A stretch of DNA of 32,500 bases, taken from NCBI GenBank assembly GCA_002005505.1, contig KV908460.1:175001-207500 (forward strand). Direction: 5' to 3'. Position numbers and translations under genes: made by a program. The notes under the pieces are model-generated. The model was not told where the DNA came from, did not search any database, and saw only the letters and a program-made list of their open reading frames with translations. Below are positions 1-10,699 of this stretch, in pieces (the stretch's first letter is position 1; each line of letters opens with the position of its first letter). Source of the stretch: Botryococcus braunii (taxonomy: Eukaryota > Chlorophyta > Trebouxiophyceae).

Positions 1-1700
<1,700 letters not shown>

Positions 1701-1870
1701 TATAACACACGGTGTGCATCACACACGTCACAATAAGTTTGACGCACAATCAAAGAATTGGACCGCATTAAATTGTGCAGCCAACAAGTCTGATTATAAA
1801 AACCACACAATTGACTCTCACAACCACGCACGGGACCAACATTATCCACACACGAGACTGGCAGTTACCA

Positions 1871-1918
1871 TGGTGCTGCGAGCCCAGTCTGTGGCCACAG
1901 ACTGGGCTCGCAGCACCA
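1871..1918. repeat. perfect 48-bp palindrome with no spacer
   Basis: The two 24-nt arms meet at GTGG|CCAC (centre between 1894 and 1895), and every one of the 24 pairs is Watson-Crick; the symmetry stops at 1870/1919. The arms are GC-rich and would form a very stable cruciform or RNA hairpin. It lies at the left edge of a degenerate repeat region. Confidence 0.97.
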
Positions 1919-1924
1919 CAAACG

Positions 1925-2145
1925 AGACTGGCGGGTACCACACACATGTACAGGACTTGTGGTACCACACACTGGACTTGCAGTACCACACACGGTACCA
2001 GGGAGTACCACACACAGGACCAGTGGTACGACAAGCTGGACTCGAAGTACCACAGACGAGACTAGCGAGTACCACACACATGACTAGTGGTACGACAAAC
2101 TAGACTCTCACTACCACAAACTAGACTAGCGGTACCACATATGTG
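1925..2145. repeat. degenerate short repeat around GTACCACACAC
   Basis: The motif AGTACCACACAC or GGTACCACACAC recurs at irregular 20-30 bp spacing, interleaved with variants of GACTAG and GTGGTAC. Frames on both strands stay open because of the repeat, and none resembles a protein family. Confidence 0.75.
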
Positions 2146-2224
2146 TACATGCATGCGAGACAAGCGGTTGAGGGCTCTTCCCAGACACCGCTCGCGTGAT
2201 GTACAATACACTGTACCATAATGA

Positions 2225-2455
2225 GCAAGAACCACACACTCGGGGGATCCCTCGTTGACCGAAATCTGGCAGTACCACACACTGTACATCCGGTGAGAAG
2301 CGCGCACTCGGGGTATCCCTCTGTGACCGAGATCCGGCAGTACCAAACACTGTACCGTCACTGAGAACAGCGCACTCCGGCAGTCCCCTCGACCATGATA
2401 CGGCAGTGCAGTACTCTGTACCATCGCCGACAATGTGCACTCCGACATCCCTCTA
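2225..2455. repeat. diverged tandem repeat, unit about 66-75 bp, three to four copies
   Basis: Units start near 2225, 2300, 2367 and 2433. Each holds a GCACTC-GGG block, a GACCGAGATC-like block and CGGCAGTACCA followed by CTGTACC. The copies differ by substitutions and small indels, so this is an old duplication array. It ends about 70 bp before the stop codon of the membrane protein gene. Confidence 0.7.
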
Positions 2456-2522
2456 AAATAACCAACAATCCAAAAATTAGCATACTACGTTTCACTGCGT
2501 TCCTTACATGATCTAGCATTGG

Positions 2523-3632
2523 TCAAATAACAAAGTCCAGAGCGAGGTTCCAGGCGATGCTGGCGCCCATCAAAATGACGACGCACCCGAAGAGGACCAC
2601 CTTCCGGAGAACGGCCGGCTGCAACGAAGGCCAAGCGGAGGCAGCACGCGCGTACGAAGACCCGAAGTGGGCACGCCCCAGCCGCTCGTGCGTCCGCAGA
2701 AACCCCCGGCGCCTCTGGATGTCCGCCACGAAGACCAGCACGCACCCCATGACCCAGGCCACAATCTTCCAGAAGCCCAAGGTGACGGGGCACGACGCGT
2801 CGCTGCTGTGCGGCTGTACGCCGACGCCGAGCCCCCAGATGCCGCTCAGGCACTGCGAACCCCCCTGGGTGACAGCAAGGAACCCTGGCGCCATGGTGAC
2901 CACGTGGTCCCCTGCGAACGGCAGGGCGCAGATCTCGCGGTTCCCGAGCATGGACGCCAGCATGGCTGCGGTACAGAGGAATAGGTCGGGCACGACCCCG
3001 ATTGGCAGCCCCAGCACGTTCATTAGCTGCCCGACGAAGCTCATATTTTCCGTGAAGAATAACTTGATGTTCTGCATCCAGGACGGCGCACCGGGATGTG
3101 TCACGGAGTTGCGCCACAGCAGTACGGCCCAGGCGGGAGAATCCGTCATCATCCCTACGCAGATGACCGCGAGCTTGACCGCGCGGTGGTGCGCCAAGAA
3201 GAAGGCAGGGTTGACGAGCAGCAGTACCCCCAGGGAGGCCGCCGTGATCCCGTAGAGGGCCCCCAAGGGCCAGATTGGCGGGAGTTCTGCCCGCTGCTCG
3301 GGATACTGCAGCAGCGTCTGCGCGAACATCAGCCAGGCGAAGGTAATCTGGACGCAAAACAACCACGTCGACCTCCCGACCCTGCGGGCCAGGTACTTCT
3401 GGAACTCAGTCTCCAGCTCGAGCGACGGGAAGGGGAACGCCGTCAAGGTCGTCCACCACTGCAGCCATGCGTACACCCTGGGCCGCAGGCCCCCCGCCCG
3501 CCCGGTGCGGGAACTGCCCGCTGTAGGGGCAGTACAGACCATCTGCCTGCGTGTACCGCTGGACGGCTCGGCGGAGTTGCTCTCCGTGGCCATGACCCTG
3601 ACACTGCCGAGCCTGGCCACGTTTGCATTCAT
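2523..3632 (-). CDS. intronless polytopic membrane protein, family unknown
   Basis: This GC-rich frame encodes 369 residues from the first ATG. A second in-frame ATG 13 codons in (3593) has a better start context (GTC ATG GCC) and may be the true start. The first 50 or so residues are Ser/Thr/Arg-rich and without hydrophobic segments. About six hydrophobic segments follow, near residues 90-109, 120-147, 151-173, 197-230, 286-303 and 343-366, so the product is an integral membrane protein. A basic loop (IQRRRG) follows the fifth segment. I recognise no transporter or enzyme signature, and no catalytic motif stands out. The frame is uninterrupted and its composition matches the other exons, which supports a real gene. 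A TGTAA element, the algal poly(A) signal, lies about 15 nt after the stop on this strand. Function is not assigned. Confidence 0.72.
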   Translation of the reverse strand: MNANVARLGSVRVMATESNSAEPSSGTRRQMVCTAPTAGSSRTGRAGGLRPRVYAWLQWWTTLTAFPFPSLELETEFQKYLARRVGRSTWLFCVQITFAWLMFAQTLLQYPEQRAELPPIWPLGALYGITAASLGVLLLVNPAFFLAHHRAVKLAVICVGMMTDSPAWAVLLWRNSVTHPGAPSWMQNIKLFFTENMSFVGQLMNVLGLPIGVVPDLFLCTAAMLASMLGNREICALPFAGDHVVTMAPGFLAVTQGGSQCLSGIWGLGVGVQPHSSDASCPVTLGFWKIVAWVMGCVLVFVADIQRRRGFLRTHERLGRAHFGSSYARAASAWPSLQPAVLRKVVLFGCVVILMGASIAWNLALDFVI

Positions 3633-3639
3633 GTAAGGG

Positions 3640-3926
3640 CCCCAAAGGCAACTCCCCGCCCCCGGCTATTACTGCTATGCACTAGCTGCTGTCGTATTTA
3701 GGTCCTGGTACTAATTGCTGTTATATTACGAAAAGTGCAGTCTATACGATACATGCACGGTTCGACAAATTTATGTACAATCAATATATAGTAGTTGCTG
3801 TTCCTTTCTTAATGAGTGCAGTCCTATTCAGATAAAGATATGATAAAGATAACATGTTAAAGATAATGAATTGATTATTTGCGTCATTTGATGCCGAAGG
3901 GATCCGAACCAATGTTAGTGCCTGGC
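3640..3926. promoter_or_regulatory. upstream region of the membrane protein gene
   Basis: AT-rich DNA between the minus-strand start at 3632 and the minisatellite. It presumably holds the promoter of the membrane protein gene, by position only. A short direct repeat (ATGATAAAGAT) occurs near 3830-3850. Confidence 0.3.
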
Positions 3927-4179
3927 GGTTGCAGGACCCCTACTCTCGCGGTTGCAGGACCCCTACTCTCGCGGTTGCAGGACCCCTACTCTCGCGGTTG
4001 CAGGACCCCTACTCTCGCGGGTGCAGGACCCCTACTCTCGCGGGTGCAGGACCCCTACTCTCGCGGTTGCAGGACCCCTACTCTCGCGGTTGCAGGACCC
4101 CTACTCTCGCGGTTGCAGGACCCCTACTCATGCGTTTGCAGGACCCCTACTCTCGAGTTTGCAAGACCCCTACTCTTGC
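3927..4179. repeat. 23-bp minisatellite, 11 tandem copies
   Basis: The unit GGTTGCAGGACCCCTACTCTC plus GC repeats exactly 11 times (253 bp). Copies 1-4, 7 and 8 are identical, copies 5 and 6 share a T to G change, and copies 9-11 are diverged, so the array decays towards its right end. As 23 is not a multiple of three, all three plus frames cycle through the same peptide and stay open; this is a by-product of the repeat. Confidence 0.97.
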
Positions 4180-4584
4180 CTTTGCTGTCAAAAGGATATT
4201 AAAGGACCTCCGAGAAGCACATGCTCCAGCACGCATCGGTGCAAACCATTGATCTTTTGACCCCTGATTGCAAATTTTCACCCAACTGGGAAACCCATTT
4301 TTAGTGCAGCCCCTTTATTGCAATGGCCAGCTTAGAGCACTATGACAAAAGCCTTTCCCCAAACCCCTTCCCAGCTCATTCAGCAACAGGAAGGGGCTCC
4401 CTTGTATGCCACACATGCGAACAGACCAGCAATGAAATTAAGACAAATCAGCTTTGCAGTATTGCAGCAAATCATTAATTTTGCATCGTACAAGTTGAAC
4501 TGTCTGATGTTGGCTCATGGGAGGCAGATGAAGTTGACCCTGAGGCTTCTTCTTCTCTGCTCAAGCTCTTGCCTGCTGTACGAC
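4180..4584. other. gene-free stretch
   Basis: Nothing recognisable. Short open frames lack splice sites or motifs. Confidence 0.4.
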
Positions 4585-4675
4585 CTTAGCAGTGGTTGAC
4601 GGTTCTTACTTGTGACTAGTCCTGAAATTGTTTCTCAGGACTAGTCACTTGTAAGAACAGTCGACCACTGCTAAG
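4585..4675. repeat. fold-back: 41-bp inverted repeat with 9-nt loop
   Basis: Arms at 4585-4625 and 4635-4675 pair over 41 positions with four mismatches. The loop is 4626-4634. The ends are CTTAGCAGTGG and CCACTGCTAAG. It resembles a small fold-back or MITE-like element, but no clear target-site duplication was seen. Confidence 0.93.
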
Positions 4676-5750
4676 AATAATGTTCCTACTTGTCAGGCAA
4701 ACAACTCACCCACCTGCTATGCAAAAGTTTTCTTGAGTGCTGGAACGATGTTACTGCAGCTGCAAAATTGTGGTGGTGTACTCCTCTCCAGGAAAAAGGG
4801 TGGCTGGAAAATTTAAATGTCAATGGACCTTCAGCGAAAGATGATCCAATGCGATCAGATGATCCTCTCCAGCCTCCGCAAGTCTGTGAACCCAACTGTT
4901 AGATATACAGAAAAATCAAACATTCGACACCCCCCAGCTACTGAATGTCTTAACGCAAGTGCCAGCTCAGCAGCTATAAACCAATTGCCAGCACTGCGAG
5001 TAATTTGCACTGTCACATTCCCTTGCAGAGGTCTGGAGATGGGAAATTAGGGGCATAAACTTTCTCAATTTCTGAGTTTGGAAAGATGTTAGCAGAGTGA
5101 AACGCATTTACAGGTCCGTGTTTCCAATATCCGGGGTTGCTAAGTATCAGTGTATTGTCTTGACATGTTGACCACTTTAATGATCTAACATGAAGGACTT
5201 TATTTGGATTGAGTATTGAAATTCTTTTAATTCTTTTAAATGTCGATAACCTGCTGTTTATGGCGCCTTTCGCTGGGGACGTGGGTTGATCTCGCTACGT
5301 CGACGTCGCGTCGTAGACCGTGCAGCTTGGTGTTTTACAAATTCAATTGCTTAAATGCATTAATTCATCAAACCAAATAAGAAACCAATACGAAATGTCT
5401 TCCGGGACGACCCGGAAGTCTGTCGAGAGTCCCTTTCACGGTAGCTCCTTGTACCGCTTCGCCAACGATGGACGTCCTCCACATGTGAATTATGGACAAT
5501 TTCCCCCAGAAAACATACTATGAATCTAATAATGACCGAGTAGCACAAATGAGGCGTCCACAGATCATTCAATTGAGGTTACCGAACTGTGGCAATGGCC
5601 TGTTACGCATCCTCTGTCCTCTGCGGTTGTGTTTCCACCTTGCAACAGATGCCAAGCACAGGCAACCAATCGAATTTAACTGGTGTTAAGAACGTCTGGC
5701 TTTAGTGCAATTGCCTGTCTTCTGCTCGTGGCTGTTCGCGAAGGCATGAG
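4676..5750. other. gene-free stretch
   Basis: Mixed-composition DNA without an exon I can support. Short open frames occur on both strands but none shows family motifs. Confidence 0.35.
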
Positions 5751-6660
5751 ATGCACCAGGTTTGTACCATCAACCCTGGTTGTTTTGGGTGTTTTGCCTG
5801 GTGTTCATCCCGGCCCCACCGGGTGTTGCCACGTGCCCAAACATGGGTAAAGCCGTTTCAGGTACGTCTCTGCTCCTATGCTCCCTTCCAGGTCGCTTGT
5901 CCGCTGTGGACTCCCCACGCGGTTTCCGCGCTGCTTTCCGCCCTTCCGACAAACACTCTGGCCCCTAATGGGTCCCGTATGTGGTGAGATTACCAAATGT
6001 TTTTTCGTTTCGAAAGTTCAATGCCACCCAACCGGGGCTATTTCAGGGTGTTTTGGCAGGTGCTGTATTGCAGGAGTTTCTCCCAGCTTATCCCATTAGC
6101 CGCTGTAGCTTCCTTTCGTACGTGGTACCGTGGTGGCATTGAACCAATACCCTCCCTGTGGCCTTCTCTCCATGTCTCCCATCGGTTAGCCCCTATTGAT
6201 CCCCAGCTATGTACTTATGTGCGGTGTTTTGCGCGCCCTACTAAGGCTCAGAGCTCCCGCCTCATTTATCTGTCTCTTGATGTTGCCAAGGTCCGGCTCT
6301 TTCTCAGGTTCGTATTGGTGTTCATGGCCTTCCCATTGACATGGACCGCGGACACCGGCTTCCGCACCTTCAGCACCTGATGGTGATATGTGTGGTTCCT
6401 CTGTGGGTGATAAACACCACTGTCCTCCTCGTACTGCGGTGCGGGACCGTTACCCCCAGTTGTTTGTTGGTCCTTCTAGGTCTCTTCGGCAGTTCATTTG
6501 AAACGGTGACTTGCGTGCGGTTTTCTCCTTTATCTCGGATGCATTCCAGGCTCGTGCTGATTTACGCCAGCTACAGTGACTTGGCCGCAGCCAAGTCTGT
6601 GGCTGCCGCCCCTTATCCCCCCCCCCCCCCTTTCCCCTTTCCATTTGCTCCGTTATGTTT
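5751..6660 (+). pseudogene. 3' remnant of a plus-strand retroelement (zf-RVT-like C-terminus)
   Basis: Between about 6300 and 6570 the plus strand carries, across stops and frame changes, the pattern of the zinc-binding C-terminal region of non-LTR reverse transcriptases of algae: [10 protein letters not shown], then [11 protein letters not shown], then RDRYPQLF and RQFI, then after a stop FSFISDAFQARADLR. The known family pattern is C-x(n)-G-V-G-D-E-x-H-x(n)-C, then R-x-x-Y-x-x-LF. The stretch 5751-6300 may be the degraded part upstream but I cannot align it to a domain. Several in-frame stops show it is dead. It runs tail to tail with the minus-strand element at 6867-9390. Confidence 0.55.
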
Positions 6661-6737
6661 TTGATCGTTTGGCCACCTCTTGTGGTACTTCAGAGTTCCG
6701 GCTTGTGTGTGTGTTGTCAACATCTCATCATGCCCTA

Positions 6738-6788
6738 TACGGCTGGACAAATGTAACTTCTAGCTAGTGGCTGGACAAATGTAACTTC
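6738..6788. repeat. short direct repeat between two retroelement 3' ends
   Basis: GGCTGGACAAATGTAACTTCT occurs twice, around 6741 and 6770, with about 8 bp between copies. It lies between the 3' remnant of the plus-strand element and the 3' end of the minus-strand element, so it may be insertion scar sequence or an element 3' end. Confidence 0.7.
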
Positions 6789-6866
6789 TTCGTCTTTTAC
6801 AAGAGTGGAGTATAAAAGACCAGCCCAATGTTCAAGGGCTTGAACCCAAATGTTTCAAGCTATGAG

Positions 6867-9390
6867 TCACACCCGGCGAGCGGCCAGGTGGCGACCCACA
6901 GCGTCCGCAATAATGAAACTGACCCGTCGAAGAACAAAATATCCCTCCACATCTTCCTGAGCAATGATGGCTTGGTTTAAAAGCCCCTGGAGCCTCTGCA
7001 ACAAGGCCAGGGCATCAGCATGCAACCCTCCAAACGTTTCAAGAGCGAAGGCTTGGAAGTCCACAGGCGGCTGCTGACGCGACAGCAAGACAGCATAGTG
7101 GGTCCTGCTTGTCTTGATTGGCGTGCGCGGCAGGCCCACCGGGCACGAAGTGCAAGAAGTTGGCAGCGGTGAGCGGTGACGATCCAAAGATGTCGTTGTA
7201 GAGGTCACGCCCCTCCTCCCACGCGTGGAGGCGGAGGTCTGCGCGACGGCGCTCCTGGACAGGGACAGGGGTAGGAAAGACGGGATCCCGGGTGACGCGC
7301 TGACGAGCAGAGGTAAGGACTGCGTTGAGGCCCGTTACGAACGGAGTAATGGCGGCCGACAATCGCCACACCCCCCCCCCCCGAGGTTCAGTGGACAGCA
7401 TGGTCGCCCCAGACGTTCAACTCCCTCAAGCAGCACGGGCATTGGGAGCCATGCTTGAAGATGGGGATCAAGAGGTGGTATTGAAGGCGGCAGCGGAACG
7501 ACTTAGGGGGCATTGTTTGCTGCAAATGGGGAACTGGGAGAGCCAGGAACCAATCAGACGCTCCCGGCTGTGTGAGAGATTGGAGCACAGCTCGGTCGCG
7601 ATCCAAGCGAGCAGGATCATCAAACACCTCCCGGTATCCGCGCTGATCCAAGGATTTGGACAGCCGGGCTTGCACTTTGCTGCGGACATAATCCGGATCC
7701 TCGAAGAGCACCGCATCAAAATCTGGGACAAGGGCGCAGTAGTCAGCCTTGGCAGCTAGGGCAGCGGGGACAGGAGGGGCAGTGGATGTCCCGAGAAGAC
7801 GGTCCTGAAGGGGGCTGTCTGCGTGACGGAGGCAAGATATTCACAGGGCAAAAGGGAAGTGGCCATAGTGATGCCCAGACCCCCTTGGGCAATGGGCAAT
7901 CCAGCCAGGAATTGCTGCAAAGGGCCAAAACCACCGCCACCAGCTGTGACAATGGATTTTAGGACCTGGTTTGGGAGCATATCGAAGGTCACCAAAGCTT
8001 GCTCGGCTGCATTTGGCGGCATTGTCCGAGCTGTGACAACCACCTTGCAGGTCCCAAGGCAGCTTCGAAGCAAGGGAAGCTTTGCTTGGGGGGTCGGAGA
8101 ATCGACAAACGCTGGAGCGAGGATGCCACGGCATCAGCTTGCGCCTGGGCCACAGAAGCCGCGTACGCGACTGACACGGTGACTGCTGCCCCCAACACAA
8201 TCAAGCCAGCACTAGCTTCAATATCGAAGCCCAAAGGGAACCCATGCAAATGCTGAGGGGTTTGGGGTGGCGACCACACACCGCAATTGGTAGGGTTCAG
8301 GCTCAAGCCATATGGCGGGGCCCGGTCAACAATCAATTGGACTGCCTGCTGCGCTGCGGGCACGGGACCAACGAACGTGCCGTCATCCAAATACCACCCT
8401 TGGTGTGCGTCGGGACACTCTCGGTGAATGTCAAGGAGGAGTGGCTGGATAGTGAGCGCAAAAAGCAGCGGAGAGAGGGGTTCCCCTTGCTGGACCCCTG
8501 TTGTGGAGTCCACGACATGGGGCCCAACATACTGATGGGCCGCACAGCCGTACGTCGTCGCCACATACTGCCAGATGCTGGGGCAATGGAGGGCGACTTC
8601 CCCAAGCATGCAGTTGCGTTCGACCGTGTTGAAAGCATTTCGGAAGTCCAAACGGACAACGACGAGGTCGGGGGAATCTTGCTGGTGTGCCACCAAGCGG
8701 TTGAGGGCATGGACGAGGCCTTCTGCACCCCACGGACTCCAACCCCAACTTGGTGGGGCTGCAAATTTACTCACTGACAGCAGGCAAGACGGCTGCAACA
8801 GCTAACTTGGAAACCAGACGCCGCAGGGTGATCCCCACTGCAGTGGGCCGGATGCCCCCATTGGGCTTCAAGACAGGGGGTATGGGAGCGCTGGCCCGAT
8901 AAGATCGCAAGGGCTGGGGAATATCCCCAGCTAATGCCCGGTTGACCACGCCGAGGAGGCTGTCCTATAAGAGGTCTGAGCCACCAACAGATAAGGCATG
9001 TTTGATGTGTAATGGTATCAAGCCGTCCGGCCCGCCAGCGGTACCGGGTGGGAAGGCTTTGAGGGCAGCCAAGAGTTTCTCAACTTGGGCTTGGTAACGG
9101 GCCTGCGCAGGCGGGGCGCCAACGGGAAGCGGTCGGATGGGATGGGGCGCTGCCAATGCAGCACCTGTAGCAGGCGTGGCTGGGGCGATGGTGGCAGGCT
9201 CCATCATCCGAATGGCCGCCGATAAATGGCCATCTGCAACCTTGCGCAAGACGCGGGCAGCAAGAGCAGCGTTGTCTAATGGGCCGGGTGGGCCATTTGC
9301 TGAAGGCGCTGTGGCCAGGAGTTTATTGATGAGGGCATCAATATCCCTATCCAACCAAGCGCGGGCCCGACGGCGGACGCGCCCGTAGAA
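6867..9390 (-). pseudogene. broken non-LTR retrotransposon: reverse transcriptase plus zinc/nuclease-like C-terminus
   Basis: Read from 9390 down, pieces of one polyprotein appear in order. A segment with FPPGTAGGPDGL (about 9045) is the usual entry to the reverse transcriptase domain. The fingers/palm follow, with RLDFRNAF (8631-8654), the QQGEPLSPLLFAL block and the catalytic YLDD (8382-8393). Then come GLPIAQGGLG (about 7890), a C-x2-C...GDHAVH zinc-knuckle-like motif (about 7390-7440), RRADLRLHAWEEGRD (about 7230), which resembles the D-containing strand of a restriction-like endonuclease, and a final helix ending at the TGA at 6867. It is not functional: an amber codon at 8965-8967, a stop at 8767, frame changes near 8700-8760, 8040-8080 and 7711-7756, and a stop plus a C13-type homopolymer near 7368-7390. 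No target-site duplication or poly(A) tail was recognised. The 5' part before the reverse transcriptase is missing. Confidence 0.85.
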
Positions 9391-9524
9391 ATTCTTTTCT
9401 TTGTTTTGTTTTCGATTACAATAAGAGAAATTACAATTCCCAAGTGATTACGAACGTTCAAGGGAACCTTCTTCCTGATGGATGTTTGGCCACCAGAACC
9501 AGCCACGAAGAATGGTGGACCTGG

Positions 9525-9668
9525 ATGAGATATGCACAAACACGTGGTGTGTCCTTACCGGGATTTTGAGGCAGCGCCAAGGCAGATAACCTTTGCATGA
9601 TAAGATGTGCACAAACACGTGGTGTACCCTTGTCGGGGTTTTGCGGCAGCGCCAAGGCAGATAACCAA
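9525..9668. repeat. 72-bp tandem duplication
   Basis: Two copies start near 9525 and 9597. Both hold GTGCACAAACACGTGGTGT-type sequence followed by GGCAGCGCCAAGGCAGATAACC; they differ at a few positions. The array lies about 140 bp upstream of the first readable residue of the minus-strand retroelement, so it could be part of that element's 5' region, which often carries repeated promoter monomers. Confidence 0.85.
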
Positions 9669-9854
9669 GCGGACGTCCATATCTTAAAAATTCAACGAAA
9701 ATGAGAGATTCAAAGTATCACGAAAAGAATCTTAAATGACAGACATTAAGCATTTATGGTTATGGGGGTCATACACATCAAACAACGGTGACCAAAAATT
9801 CCATTACAATATCTTGCGTCTGCCACCTCCCCCCCCCCTTCCCTCCCTCCCTCC

Positions 9855-9864
<10 letters not shown>

Positions 9865-9953
<89 letters not shown>

Positions 9954-9987
9954 CCCCCCCTCTCCTCTCCGCTCTCCCACCCTCTGC

Positions 9988-10042
<55 letters not shown>

Positions 10043-10112
10043 TGCGTGTCGTGACTGTGCATGTGTGTGTGTGTGTGTGTGTGTGCGTGCGTGCGTGTGT
10101 GTGCGTGCGTGC

Positions 10113-10194
<82 letters not shown>

Positions 10195-10199
10195 ATGCG
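9865..10199. repeat. compound (CT)n-(TG)n microsatellite
   Basis: A C-rich lead-in, then (CT)n at 9865-9951, C10, a short spacer, (TG)n at 9991-10038 and an interrupted (TG)n/(CG) tract to about 10199. All long open frames across it are repeat artefacts. Confidence 0.97.
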
Positions 10200-10430
10200 C
10201 ATGGGCATGGGCACACATGTTCGTATGTATCTGTTTCCTCGTGGGCACGAGTTTTCAAATGTCATTCCATTGTTCCTCACGCAAAGGCTCCTGCAAATCT
10301 TTCCTCTTACCCCTCCTCTCGAGAGATATGCTACTTTAAAACATGTAATTTTACATATGCACATGCCTGCGTACTTAACTAACATTACATAAATACCTGT
10401 ACATAATACAGTACTGGTACACTTAAAGTA

Positions 10431-10690
10431 CTAGTACTCTCCAGTACACGCCAGTACTAGTACTCTCCAGTACACGCCAGTGCTAGTACTCTCCAGTACA
10501 CGCCAGTACTAGTACTCTCCAGTACACGCCAGTACTAGTACACTCCAGTACACGCCAGCACTAGTACTCTCCACTACACGCCAGTACTAGTACTCTCCAG
10601 TACACGCCAGTACTAGTACTCTCCAGTACACGCCAGTACTAGTACACTCCAGAACTACTACACGCCAGTACTAGTACACTCCAGTGCTCG
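10431..10690. repeat. 26-bp minisatellite, about 10 copies
   Basis: The unit CTAGTACTCTCCAGTACACG plus CCAGTA repeats regularly from 10431; copies 1-8 are exactly 26 bp, copy 9 has a 6-bp insertion and copy 10 degrades. Each unit contains CTAGTAC and two GTAC palindromes, so the array is rich in short self-complementary steps. Confidence 0.95.
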
Positions 10691-10699
10691 TACACTCCA

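Noticed and set aside
2557..3701. Plus-strand frames opposite the membrane protein
   Set aside because: Shadows of GC-rich coding on the minus strand; they lack hydrophobic pattern or motifs.
3927..4179. CRISPR-like regular repeat
   Set aside because: Units abut directly with no spacers, and the genome is eukaryotic.
3879..4260. Three overlapping plus-strand frames with an 8-residue type repeat
   Set aside because: The 23-bp unit rotates through all frames, so any frame stays open; no start context or family supports coding.
7823..9388. Plus-strand open frames opposite the reverse transcriptase
   Set aside because: The minus strand carries the RT motifs in order; the plus frames are complements of it.
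9736..10392. Long open frames on both strands through CT/TG repeats (also at 12405-13236, 15926-16418, 18150-18660, 21379-22230, 24046-24416, 26144-27118, 28480-29038, 31599-32181)
   Set aside because: They consist of Val-Cys, Thr-His, Leu-Ser or Arg-Glu dipeptide repeats made by the microsatellites; only the flanking exons identified by splice phase and motifs were kept.
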